Shown here: in pieces, positions 1-8,012 of the stretch | Layout: each line of letters begins with the position of its first letter | Numbering within the stretch: position 1 is the first letter of the stretch | DNA from: Sphingobacterium alkalisoli | GTDB lineage: Bacteria > Bacteroidota > Bacteroidia > Sphingobacteriales > Sphingobacteriaceae | Assembly: GCF_005049105.1 (NCBI RefSeq) | Contig: NZ_SUKA01000004.1 | Location: forward strand, 496,001-560,000 | Direction: 5' to 3' | DNA: 64,000 nt | The notes under the pieces: model-generated | What the model saw: only the letters and a program-made list of their open reading frames with translations | Databases searched by the model: none | Told to the model about the DNA's origin: nothing | Position numbers and translations under genes: made by a program

Positions 1-231
1 ATCAATGGCCAGGTCCTTAAATATAAACAGCCCAGAAGAATCTGAACTGACCGATACGACGTGGCTCTTATCATCCTGCCAGTGTATATTTATAGTAGCC
101 GCTTGCAGTGGTTTGCCCTGAATATCAGTTATCCTCCCACAGACCTGCTGTCCTAGGCACATTACGCACCGGAGGAACAGTAAAAAAAATAATATATATG
201 CTCTTTTCACGAAATATTGATTTGTTAACAT
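1..231 (-). CDS. Exported protein, N-terminal part, carboxypeptidase-regulatory-like domain (3' end beyond window)
   Basis: Reading leftwards from an ATG at 231, 77 codons stay open to the window edge. The translation starts with a basic stretch and a hydrophobic signal peptide (AYILFFLLFL), then a Q-rich cleavage region. It continues with a segment of the form GRITDIQGKPLQAATINI, the signature of the CarboxypepD_reg-like beta-sandwich. In Bacteroidota this domain commonly sits at the N terminus of TonB-dependent receptors and of outer-membrane beta-barrel family proteins, so a receptor is likely, but the barrel lies outside the window. The start is the first ATG before the signal peptide. 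Confidence 0.6.
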   Translation of the reverse strand, partial: MLTNQYFVKRAYILFFLLFLRCVMCLGQQVCGRITDIQGKPLQAATINIHWQDDKSHVVSVSSDSSGLFIFKDLAID

Positions 232-417
232 CAATCCTAAATGTAAGAAGATTATCACGTTTGTTGACAGGGTGTTCGACGAACGTCAGTTATTACCGAT
301 AAATCCATCCTCGGAACAATGAATGATCCAATGGGCCGATCTCTTTTTCACCGATCAGCCTGGAGGGAAGTCCCATTGTGACCGCTGGGGTTATGACAAT
401 GCTAATTTTTTTCAAGA

Positions 418-1119
418 TCACCGATTAAATTCCAGCTTAAAACAATTATCACACTGCGCATCGATCTGTGGCTCGAAGTCTAAGATCAGTTCTTTCACAA
501 ACACATCCTCGCTGTTCCACCTCCTTAGTTTAAGGGATTCCTCGCCATACCGTGCGCTCATTTTATAACGTCCGATCGGGACATCCAAAACCTGGATTCC
601 GTCGGTAGCATATCGTATTAACGTCTGTCCCGGGGAACCATCGATGAGATTACCTTCAGGGATGAGCGTGAACTGTATATCTTCTGTGTCCAGATAGACT
701 CCCGGAAAGTGATCGACCGTTATTGTCCCGCCATAGTGCCCAGTTAAAGGCTGAGCCTTCTGCCCGGTAAGCTTCCATGTGAAATTACGGATAGCACCCT
801 CTGAACCGAAACCCGTTGGATCATCCGGATGGAGGTAGCATTGATAGGTCTTTCCATTGAAAGGTATTCGATGGATTGCAAAAGCATACCAAGCCCCGGT
901 TTTTGGCAGAGCCAAACTGTAGGTTCCGTTGGAACCGGTTTTAGTGGATATGTTGCTGTTAAAGAATACGCTGTTGTCCACGACTATCTGCACCTGTTGA
1001 ATCGGTATTCCTGACTGATCCTTGACGGTTCCGCTTACTTTTCCGATGTCTTCTGGAGTTGTGTCCTTTTTGCTGCACCCTAGCGCCAAAGCCCAAAATA
1101 AAAGATAAAAAATTCTCAT
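418..1119 (-). CDS. Predicted surface lipoprotein with carboxypeptidase-regulatory-like domain
   Basis: 233 residues. A short signal peptide ends in a lipobox (LALGCSKKD), so Cys15 is probably lipidated; the following KKD...PED stretch resembles the Bacteroidota lipoprotein surface-export signal. Residues about 27-95 (GKVSGTVKDQSGIPIQQVQI, then the NGTYSLALP element) form a CarboxypepD_reg-like fold. The remainder is beta-rich with no motif I recognise and carries a C-terminal CDNC pair. Its substrate or partner is unknown. It is read in the same direction as the truncated gene at 1-231, which carries the same type of domain, so the two could share a surface function. Confidence is high for a lipoprotein, low for any precise role. 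Confidence 0.75.
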   Translation of the reverse strand: MRIFYLLFWALALGCSKKDTTPEDIGKVSGTVKDQSGIPIQQVQIVVDNSVFFNSNISTKTGSNGTYSLALPKTGAWYAFAIHRIPFNGKTYQCYLHPDDPTGFGSEGAIRNFTWKLTGQKAQPLTGHYGGTITVDHFPGVYLDTEDIQFTLIPEGNLIDGSPGQTLIRYATDGIQVLDVPIGRYKMSARYGEESLKLRRWNSEDVFVKELILDFEPQIDAQCDNCFKLEFNR

Positions 1120-1358
1120 GTAGCAAAAATAAGGTTACTGATAACTGCTCTTTAGGGTAGTATTTCCCAAAGAGGCATCTCAGTACTATTACCTACCGGT
1201 CAGACAGCAGGAAAAGGATCGGCTTCAGGAGGTACGTAATTTGTAGGTTGGGTAGTAATACGTATTTCGAGGACATCGAATCGGGATACCTTTGCCAAGC
1301 TCAATACGGTACTCTGTAAATGGCAACGGGAAATTGTAAATGATAAATAATTTTATAT

Positions 1359-1874
1359 ATGAATACTTTAAAAACAATAGGGCCGGTAGCCCTCATACTG
1401 CTGATGGGCAGTAACAGTTCTTTTGCACAGTCTTTCAAGCGCGAGGACAAATTTTTAAATGCCGGTATCGGCATTGGTGGCGGTCTGGGCATTCCTTTTG
1501 GGGTAAGTTATGAACAGGCTGTTTCTGACCGTATCAGCGTGGGCGGGTATCTTGCCTACTCCAGAAAAAAAGAACGTTGGAATGAATACGGTGAATGGAA
1601 ATATAGCTATATCCTGGCAGCGGCAAGGGGATCCTACCACCTCAAGGTAAATTCAGATAGGTTCGATCCGTATGGAGGCGCCATGCTCGGTTACAACGTG
1701 GCGTCCGTTAAGTGGTCAGGGGAAGGATCTGAGCCTGTTTCGGCATCAGCAGGGGGATTGATGTGGGGCTTACATATCGGAACCAGATACTGGGCTTCGG
1801 AAAAGGTAGGCGCATTTGCAGAGATCGGCTATGGCGCCACGGTATTGAATGTGGGCGTTGCCTTTAGGCTCTAA
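1359..1874 (+). CDS. Outer-membrane beta-barrel protein (OmpW/porin-family-like)
   Basis: 171 residues with a signal peptide (residues 1-24, ending SSFAQS). Repeated amphipathic strands alternate aromatic and small residues (GIGGGLGIPFGVSYEQ, GGYLAYSRK, YGGAMLGYNVAS, MWGLHIGTRYWA), and it ends in a barrel-type C terminus, VGVAFRL. Length and pattern fit a small eight-stranded outer-membrane barrel of the PF13505/OmpW-like kind. The substrate is unknown. A paralogue-like barrel lies at 24177-24683. The start ATG is followed directly by a typical signal sequence. Confidence 0.75.
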   Translation: MNTLKTIGPVALILLMGSNSSFAQSFKREDKFLNAGIGIGGGLGIPFGVSYEQAVSDRISVGGYLAYSRKKERWNEYGEWKYSYILAAARGSYHLKVNSDRFDPYGGAMLGYNVASVKWSGEGSEPVSASAGGLMWGLHIGTRYWASEKVGAFAEIGYGATVLNVGVAFRL

Positions 1875-2099
1875 ACATTCTGGTCGGGAACAAGACTTTT
1901 TAAAGCCGGTAGACCTGAACAAAATATTGAACTTATGAAGTCAAAAACATTTGACACGGGACTAACACAACTGCACTACAAACGAAAGAGATAGTTTGAA
2001 ACGACAAAATCCGAAAGAAAGCCCGAACCGCTAACAGCGTATATAACTTATGGCGGGGAAGTGATAAATTCAAGATTTGCGCTTTTAAGTAAGCTTGTT

Positions 2100-2174
2100 G
2101 CAAGCCGACAGGAAAGAGCTTCGAAAGTCGCCATAAGTCATAAGAATCGCAGGGTAGAGTTTATTAAGAGATGA
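2100..2174 (+). pseudogene. Remnant of an OmpA-domain C terminus
   Basis: The frame ending in the TGA at 2172-2174 reads ...SHKNRRVEFIKR. This is the hallmark end of OmpA-like peptidoglycan-binding domains and nearly matches the ends of the intact OmpA proteins at 10879 (AQNRRVEFIKIQ) and 20356 (AQNRRVEFILK). Upstream the frame is open only to a stop at 1992 and has no convincing OmpA core, so most of the gene is gone. It stops 1 nt before the lipoprotein gene at 2176, mirroring the OmpA-lipoprotein pair at 9554-11693. The rest of 1875-2175 shows nothing recognisable. Confidence 0.4.
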
Positions 2175-2175
2175 T

Positions 2176-3306
2176 ATGTTACAGAAGACGATAGTTATTT
2201 TTTCAGCGATCATACTGATCGGATGTGGCAGGAAGGAACCTGTGCCACAACAGGAAGAAGGGTTAAAGGTCGATGTGTTAGGGTTTGCGAGTACTAGAAC
2301 AACCTCCAACGGTATCCCTACCATCTGGACGGCAGACGGCGGGAGCAATACTACTTTTATCCCTCTGAACCACGATAAGATCGCGCTAAGCGGCGCCCAT
2401 GAACTCCAGACGGGCGGCGGCCGCAATATGGTCTATTTTGGCACGGAGCTCATAACGGGAACGGCACGGATCGTTCTGTTTACCTATGAGGGTAAAAAAG
2501 TGCTCTCCGAGGAGGTGGGCCTTACGCTCATGACGGACCGGCAGGAACACCTCTATGCCCATCATACGGATGGTCAGGGGAACCTGTATCTTCACTCCAT
2601 CTGCCAGACAACGGGATATCGAAGCATCAGTTACGTATATAAGATTGATAATCTGTTGGGTATTGAAAAACTGGATATGCCCGTGGATACCCCTTTTGCA
2701 CTCTTTAGCACCCCCAATGGTCTGATATCGGTAAAGGCTACCTATTTGCCCAGTTCCATAGAGGTGAGTCTTGGTCACCAGTTTCGGGGGATCGAGAAGA
2801 TAAGGGTCGATCTGACCGGATATTCCGAACAGTATGTACATTCGGCATATCGCAACCACATGGGCAGGTTAGTGTTGGTAGTCAGTGTGATTTGGAAGGA
2901 AGATAAAAAGCCAGCGTATTTGCTGGTCAGCATTGATCCCGAGACCGGGAAAGTAATCCGACATGCGCTGATGCTTCCCAAAGAAAACTACCAGTTCGGA
3001 AGGGGCATAATGGAAGGCAATGTGCTTTTCGTTCCTGGCTGGGAAAGAAGCACTAACCGTACCTTTTATCTCCGGATCGATACACAGACTGATTTGCCCG
3101 AGCTGTCGGTGACCAGAACAGAACTTGAGACTGACCCACAGTTGCGCATCACCCAGGCCCTGTTCCTGCAACGACTGAATGGAGATATCTATGTCGGCGG
3201 GGTACAGTTCGGGAGAGGCTGCTATTGGAAGGATCGCAAGTTGATAAGGCTACAAAGCGAACCAAGTATCATCCGATCCTATCCGATACAGTTCCTCGCT
3301 CATTGA
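2176..3306 (+). CDS. Predicted lipoprotein, beta-propeller-like
   Basis: 376 residues. The signal peptide ends in ILIGCGRKE, so Cys17 is probably lipidated, and the acidic run after it (PVPQQEEG) is compatible with surface export. The mature part is built of repeated short beta hairpins (IVLFTYEGKKVLSEEV, DGQGNLYLHSIC, YVYKIDN, GRLVLVVSVIW, NGDIYVGGV), suggesting a propeller or other all-beta fold. I see no catalytic motif. The ATG lies 1 nt after the stop of an OmpA C-terminal remnant, suggesting it was once coupled to a full OmpA gene. The function is unknown. Confidence 0.65.
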   Translation: MLQKTIVIFSAIILIGCGRKEPVPQQEEGLKVDVLGFASTRTTSNGIPTIWTADGGSNTTFIPLNHDKIALSGAHELQTGGGRNMVYFGTELITGTARIVLFTYEGKKVLSEEVGLTLMTDRQEHLYAHHTDGQGNLYLHSICQTTGYRSISYVYKIDNLLGIEKLDMPVDTPFALFSTPNGLISVKATYLPSSIEVSLGHQFRGIEKIRVDLTGYSEQYVHSAYRNHMGRLVLVVSVIWKEDKKPAYLLVSIDPETGKVIRHALMLPKENYQFGRGIMEGNVLFVPGWERSTNRTFYLRIDTQTDLPELSVTRTELETDPQLRITQALFLQRLNGDIYVGGVQFGRGCYWKDRKLIRLQSEPSIIRSYPIQFLAH

Positions 3307-3325
3307 AACTAAACTAAAATATATT

Positions 3326-3724
3326 ATGGAAGAAAAAAATATCGAAATCGTAAAGGAACTGTATAGATCCTTTAAAGAGGGGAATGACCACAATATTGCC
3401 CAGCTGCTGTCCCACGATGTACGCTGGAACCAGATGGTTGGTTTTCCGGGGGGAGGCAGATATGTCGGAATCACTGATGTATTCCAGCGTGTTTTCGCGG
3501 GACTGCATTCTCAATGGGCCGATTGGCAGTCCGACACCGTCGCCTTTGTCGCTTGCGACAATACGGTTTTTGTAAAAGGATACTATTCAGGGATCCATAA
3601 GATATCCCAAAAGACATTCAAAGTACCGTTCATCGGCGAATATAAAATAGAAGGAGGAATGATAACCGAATTCAATCAGTTTACCGATACCTACCTTATC
3701 GTACAGGCTACCGTCGAGGACTAA
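3326..3724 (+). CDS. NTF2-like / SnoaL-like small protein
   Basis: 132 residues, no signal peptide, so cytoplasmic. The pattern is an N-terminal helix with IEIVKELYRSFKEGN, then LLSHDVRWNQMVGFPGGG, then the strands TVFVKGYYSG and TFKVPFIGEYKIEGGMITEF. This is that of ketosteroid-isomerase/SnoaL-like nuclear-transport-factor-2 folds. Such proteins range from isomerases and hydrolases to ligand binders, so the reaction cannot be named. It lies 19 nt downstream of the lipoprotein gene on the same strand and may be cotranscribed. Confidence 0.7.
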   Translation: MEEKNIEIVKELYRSFKEGNDHNIAQLLSHDVRWNQMVGFPGGGRYVGITDVFQRVFAGLHSQWADWQSDTVAFVACDNTVFVKGYYSGIHKISQKTFKVPFIGEYKIEGGMITEFNQFTDTYLIVQATVED

Positions 3725-3794
3725 AGTAGATACAGGCAATATATGCTATCGCCAATATAAGAGTAAATTGAAGGAGTGAAGTAAGCTAACGAAC

Positions 3795-4424
3795 TTAGAT
3801 GAGCCCACGCATTATGGCCTCTTTTACCAAACCAGCTGGATTCTTGATATTCAGTTTCTGGTTGAGGCTGTGCCGGTGTGATTCCACTGTGCGCACACTA
3901 AGAAACAATTTATCTGCGATTTCCTGATTGGAGTATTCGTTGGCAATCAATGACAACACTTCATTTTCCCGCTTGGTCAACTTCACCTCGACAGAGGTAC
4001 GCTTGCCCAAAATGGTTTGCTGTAGAATAGCTTGTTCGACTTGACGGTCTAGGAACTGGTCACCTTTATACACCGCGTTGATGGCATTGAGTAAATTTTG
4101 TTTATCGGTTCCTTTTAGCAAATATCCCTTCGCCCCATTGCGTATCATTTTTTTTACGTACACCAGCTCATCGTGATTGGTGAGCGCGACTATTGGCAAT
4201 CCTGGATACTTTTTCAAGATTGCGGAACACAATTCAATACCATTGCTATCTGGTAATTCGATATCCAATATTAGAACATCCGGCAGTTCGACTTCCAGCG
4301 CCGCTGTCAACTGTTCACCATTATTGGCTGTGAACAGTATTTGGTAGTCCGATATACCGCTTAACATATGCGTCAAACCGTTAATAATGAGTGAATGGTC
4401 GTCTACAATTCCAATCGTAATCAT
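3795..4424 (-). CDS. LuxR/NarL-family response regulator
   Basis: 209 residues. The receiver domain occupies residues 1-120, with the acidic pair D8/D9, phospho-acceptor D54 (LILDIELPDSNG), T82 and K104 (GYLLKG), so all conserved residues are present. The C-terminal LuxR-type helix-turn-helix is at about 145-209 (TKRENEVLSLIANEYSNQEIADKL in outline, then RTVESHRHSL). It is a DNA-binding transcription regulator. The gene lies 76 nt downstream of a TPR histidine kinase on the same strand, its probable partner. Targets are unknown. Confidence 0.92.
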   Translation of the reverse strand: MITIGIVDDHSLIINGLTHMLSGISDYQILFTANNGEQLTAALEVELPDVLILDIELPDSNGIELCSAILKKYPGLPIVALTNHDELVYVKKMIRNGAKGYLLKGTDKQNLLNAINAVYKGDQFLDRQVEQAILQQTILGKRTSVEVKLTKRENEVLSLIANEYSNQEIADKLFLSVRTVESHRHSLNQKLNIKNPAGLVKEAIMRGLI

Positions 4425-4500
4425 GATAGTATTTTTCTAAGTTTTTGCAAATAAAGAGAAAACACGCATATATGTTATCCGTATCATCACGTATATCGCA

Positions 4501-6441
4501 TTATACGAAAAAGTGCGCAAAGCGGTCAGTGTCGAGCTGTTGTTTTATACGTGTCGTGTCAATTTCAATATAAATGGATGTCCCTTCTTCTGGAGTGGAA
4601 TGGATTTCATGGTTAGCCCTCAGCAGCGACATCCGTGAAGATAGGTTTTGTAAGCCGATACCGGTTTGTTTCAATTGCTGGAGGTCAAATCCCTTTCCAT
4701 TATCTTCTATGGTAATGGATAGGTTGGTTCCGTTCCCCACTAGCTGTACCATACATTCAGTGGCGTCTGCATGATTTATGGTATTCGTCACCGCTTCCTG
4801 AATCACCCGATATAGCATAAGTTCTGATTTTTTTTCCAGTGCCGGCAATTCACCCAACACATAGCATTCCAGCTGTAGTCCTGGGTAATTTACACGTCGG
4901 CAAAACTCTTGGACCGCGTGGGAGAGGCCATCGTTAAGTATGGTCTCCGGAGCGAGGTTATGTGAGATGTTTCGGATTTCCTGGACAGCGGTTTCAATCA
5001 GTTCGCCAATCAGTGTATTGAGGGCTGTACGGTTGTCGTCGGCGGCGTGTATATGCAGTTTAGCTGCCGACAGAATACTAGCCACCCCGTCATGTAATTC
5101 CCGTGCGGTACGCGCCCGTTCGGTTTCTTCACCTTTTAGCTGGGCTTCAAGTAAACGGTTTGCCTGTTCGGACGCTGCTGTTTTTCGTTTCTGCTGACTG
5201 ATCATTCGGCCGGATACTAGGAGGATGGCCAAGGTGATAACCAAAGCCGCAGCAACTATAATCCACTTGGTCATCCGCTCCAGTTTGCTACGCTGTTCAC
5301 TTATTTTCAGATCACGCTCTGCCAATGCTTTTTCTTTTTCAGAAGTCTGGTATTTCACCTCAAGTTCCTGTATGGTGCTGTGGGCTTCCTGATTGCGTAG
5401 CGAGTCATTGATTTGCTCATATTCTTTCCGTAATCGCAGAGCCTCTTTGTAAGACCCCATTCGTTCCTTGATCTCCGCCCCCGAAAGGTATAGCTCGATG
5501 AGCTGCGGCTTGGCGAGTTCATTTTCGGCCAAACGAAAGGCTCGTTGATAATACTTATTCGCAGCGTCGTAGTCCCCTTGATCTTTATACGTTGAGGAAA
5601 AACCCATCATGACGTAGACTTCATTGCCAGGTGGGACCCGGTGGAGGAGTTGCTCCGCCTTTTTGAAAGCTTTCTGCGCAAGGTTGAACCGCCGTTGCAT
5701 GCGGTATATGTCTCCAAGGTTGTTGTAAGCTTTCAATTCCATTTGAACATCGTTCTGCGATTGGCTGAAGTCCAGTAACTGTAATCCGTGCTGCTCTGCT
5801 TCATCCAATCGCTTTGCCATAGCTTCGGCCACGACCACGTTGACCAAGCTTCTGCCCATGGCAAGAGTATCCTTTAGTGTTTCGGCAACTTCATAAGCTT
5901 TCAGGGCATATTGTCGTCCCTTTTCGATATCGTTCATATCGAGCAATAAAGAACTCAGGTTGTTGTAGTACTTCCGACGATCCGAAAGATCCTGTTGTGT
6001 CGGACGAACCGTTTGCGACGAGATGTCCAGCGCTTTCATCAGGGCTTCCGCAGCTCGCTGCAATTTCCCTTGTGCTTGGTACTGCAATGACAAATTGTTA
6101 TAGGCATATCCCATGCGTTGCCGGTCGCCCAACCGAGTACTGACCTCCAGTTGCACACGCGCCATGGTGACGGCTTCCTCAAAACGGACCTGATCATACA
6201 GGAATACACAATAATGTCCCGCATACATAAGCATTCCCCGATCGAAATTGAGCCGATCAGCTAATTCCCCAGCTCGTTTGAAGTTGTATTCAGCGGCGTC
6301 CACGAATCCTTGGCGGTGTTTTTCTCGCGCGGTATCGATAAGCCGATAAACATCTGTGGTATCACGTTGGAGAGCTTGACCGGTAAAATATGTAAGCAAC
6401 AATAACGTAAAACCGAGGAAGCGAAGTGGTTTTATGGTCAT
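4501..6441 (-). CDS. TPR-containing sensor histidine kinase (HisKA_3 type)
   Basis: 646 residues. A signal peptide (1-23) is followed by about seven tetratricopeptide repeats (residues 30-350), which are therefore predicted to be periplasmic. A coiled coil (355-390), one membrane helix (about 392-410), a second coiled coil and a HisKA_3 dimerisation domain with phospho-acceptor H450 (TARELHDGVAS) follow. The HATPase domain has an N box (IQEAVTNTINHA) and a G box (IEDNGKGFD ... GIGLQNL). It presumably phosphorylates the LuxR-type regulator encoded just downstream. TPR-sensing kinases of this form are common in Bacteroidota; the signal is unknown. Confidence 0.92.
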   Translation of the reverse strand: MTIKPLRFLGFTLLLLTYFTGQALQRDTTDVYRLIDTAREKHRQGFVDAAEYNFKRAGELADRLNFDRGMLMYAGHYCVFLYDQVRFEEAVTMARVQLEVSTRLGDRQRMGYAYNNLSLQYQAQGKLQRAAEALMKALDISSQTVRPTQQDLSDRRKYYNNLSSLLLDMNDIEKGRQYALKAYEVAETLKDTLAMGRSLVNVVVAEAMAKRLDEAEQHGLQLLDFSQSQNDVQMELKAYNNLGDIYRMQRRFNLAQKAFKKAEQLLHRVPPGNEVYVMMGFSSTYKDQGDYDAANKYYQRAFRLAENELAKPQLIELYLSGAEIKERMGSYKEALRLRKEYEQINDSLRNQEAHSTIQELEVKYQTSEKEKALAERDLKISEQRSKLERMTKWIIVAAALVITLAILLVSGRMISQQKRKTAASEQANRLLEAQLKGEETERARTARELHDGVASILSAAKLHIHAADDNRTALNTLIGELIETAVQEIRNISHNLAPETILNDGLSHAVQEFCRRVNYPGLQLECYVLGELPALEKKSELMLYRVIQEAVTNTINHADATECMVQLVGNGTNLSITIEDNGKGFDLQQLKQTGIGLQNLSSRMSLLRANHEIHSTPEEGTSIYIEIDTTRIKQQLDTDRFAHFFV

Positions 6442-6513
6442 TTTTCGTGTCTATGGTATTATAGATAAATATACACATAAAGACGAAAAGAACAATTGAA
6501 ATGTTACACTGCA

Positions 6514-7008
6514 TTAAGTTTTTCCCTTGACTTTCAGTATTGTGCGTACTGTGTGGATGCCTTTCGCTGATGAATGCCGACTGATAAATATAATTTGTGT
6601 TGACGATACCGATTCCAGATGCGAGTGTACCGGCCGGCTACCATCATATTTTTCCATCACTAGGACCCGCGTGCTTGGATCATAAGACCACGTTCCCGTC
6701 TCTTCCTGCCGTTCTTCATCTATGTCACAACTTTTCGATCCCCGGTCAGTCACGATAGTGCCATCCTCAAGGTACCTGTCGGCGTCGTCACCTTCGCAGT
6801 CCGGCACCAATGCGCGGAGATCCGAGTCGGGCTTTCCATCCATGTCCAGGTCTAAGGCCGGTTCGATGGTTGCAGAAGAGACCGCCCAGTAGTGGTTTCC
6901 GAACGGAGAATTAGGGATTTCCCTGATTGGGCTTTCATGCCAAACTGCGGCAATAACCAGATTACTGCCCAGCGCGGCGAATACAAGGTATAGTGTAGAT
7001 TTCTTCAT
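6514..7008 (-). CDS. Exported lipocalin-like protein
   Basis: 164 residues with an N-terminal signal peptide (residues 1-21, LVFAALGSNLVIAA). The centre has an acidic DLDMDGKPDSDL loop, a cysteine pair (PDCEGDDADRY and SKSCDIDEE), then the GTWSYDPSTRVLVM hairpin. This pattern is seen in Bacteroidota lipocalin-like domains, in which a strand carrying an acidic, possibly calcium-binding loop precedes a GTW strand. The ligand is unknown. It lies 72 nt upstream of the TPR kinase gene on the same strand and could be its first operon member or an accessory exported protein. Confidence 0.6.
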   Translation of the reverse strand: MKKSTLYLVFAALGSNLVIAAVWHESPIREIPNSPFGNHYWAVSSATIEPALDLDMDGKPDSDLRALVPDCEGDDADRYLEDGTIVTDRGSKSCDIDEERQEETGTWSYDPSTRVLVMEKYDGSRPVHSHLESVSSTQIIFISRHSSAKGIHTVRTILKVKGKT

Positions 7009-7130
7009 GTCATTGGTACATTTAAATTTTCAGCGTAAAGGTAGGTAGTGGAGGTGTGCTGGCTACCGAGTCGACTACGGAAGAGATAAATACCGTAGTA
7101 GTACTTAGAATAGTCGAATACCCGAAGCTA

Positions 7131-7150
7131 TTTACGTAGTACTACGTAAA
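7131..7150. promoter_or_regulatory. Perfect 20-bp palindrome, candidate operator
   Basis: TTTACGTAGTACTACGTAAA is its own reverse complement. It lies between the divergent lipocalin-like gene and the LytTR regulator gene, 105 nt before the latter's ATG. A related, degenerate copy (TACCGTAGTAGTACTTA) starts at about 7091. Palindromes like this are typical transcription-factor sites; which regulator binds here is inference. Confidence 0.45.
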
Positions 7151-7255
7151 AATGTTTCCCCGCAATAATTCGATGAATTTGGGCAGGCTGTTCGGTTACT
7201 TTTGTATTATGCCCATCATCACGTAGAGATAGGCCGAAAAACTTGATAAAATCCA

Positions 7256-7945
7256 ATGAATACCATTTTAATTGCCGACCGTGAATCGGCACACCGCCAG
7301 CAGATCAGGCGGCATATTGATAGCCATTCTGAATTTCGCGTGATTGGCGAATGTGGAAGCTGCCGTGAGACTGTCCAATATGTCAACGCGCTGGAACCCG
7401 ATGTACTTTTTCTAGATGTCCAATTGGCGGGGGGGCGCACATTTGAGCTTTTCCAACAGGCCGATCATCTACCAAAGGTTATTTATACCGCTCAGAACGA
7501 ATCGTATGCCTTGCAAGCATTTAATCACCAGGCGCTAGATTACCTGTTAAAACCCTTTGCGGCGGAAAGGCTCGATGCCGCTCTGCAAAAAGTGGTTGAC
7601 CGAACTGTCACTCCGCCATTCCACGGGACGCATCTTTTCGTGGAAGATGGTGAACGGATGCGACGTATCGCCCTGCACGATATCCGATACCTGAAAGCTG
7701 CTGGTGACTATACCGTGGTTTACTCAGACAAAGGTGAGTTTGTAAGTTCATCCGGTATCGGATCTATAGAACGAAAACTCGATCCATCCCGGTTTATGCG
7801 TGTGCATCGATCGTTTATCGTCAATCTGGAGCACATCGATGCCTGTCATCGAGATATCGGCAGGCTTTACCTTATTATGGAAAATGGACAGGAAATCCGG
7901 GTAGGAAAACATTATCTGCATCAGATCAAATCTTTAATTCTGTAG
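7256..7945 (+). CDS. LytTR-family response regulator, atypical receiver
   Basis: 229 residues. A receiver domain (1-115) with phospho-acceptor D54 (VLFLDVQLAGG) and the conserved K (DYLLKPF) is followed by a LytTR DNA-binding domain (about 130-229, with IRYLKAAGDYTVVYS, SRFMRVHRSFIVNLEHI and GRLYLIMENGQEIRVG). The usual N-terminal acidic pair is altered: the sequence is IADRES, so the second aspartate is an arginine (R9). No LytS-type kinase gene is adjacent, so it is an orphan. It probably controls neighbouring genes or itself through the palindromic sequence upstream. Confidence 0.9.
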   Translation: MNTILIADRESAHRQQIRRHIDSHSEFRVIGECGSCRETVQYVNALEPDVLFLDVQLAGGRTFELFQQADHLPKVIYTAQNESYALQAFNHQALDYLLKPFAAERLDAALQKVVDRTVTPPFHGTHLFVEDGERMRRIALHDIRYLKAAGDYTVVYSDKGEFVSSSGIGSIERKLDPSRFMRVHRSFIVNLEHIDACHRDIGRLYLIMENGQEIRVGKHYLHQIKSLIL

Positions 7946-8012
7946 CTATTGGATATTTCTATATGAACGGCGCGCGTTGGTGCTGGTGGTTCGTGAAGTA
8001 CTATTATATACG

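Noticed and set aside
4490..4507. CGTATA...TATACG inverted repeat at the histidine-kinase stop codon
   Set aside because: Only six-base AT-rich arms; too weak to call a terminator or operator.
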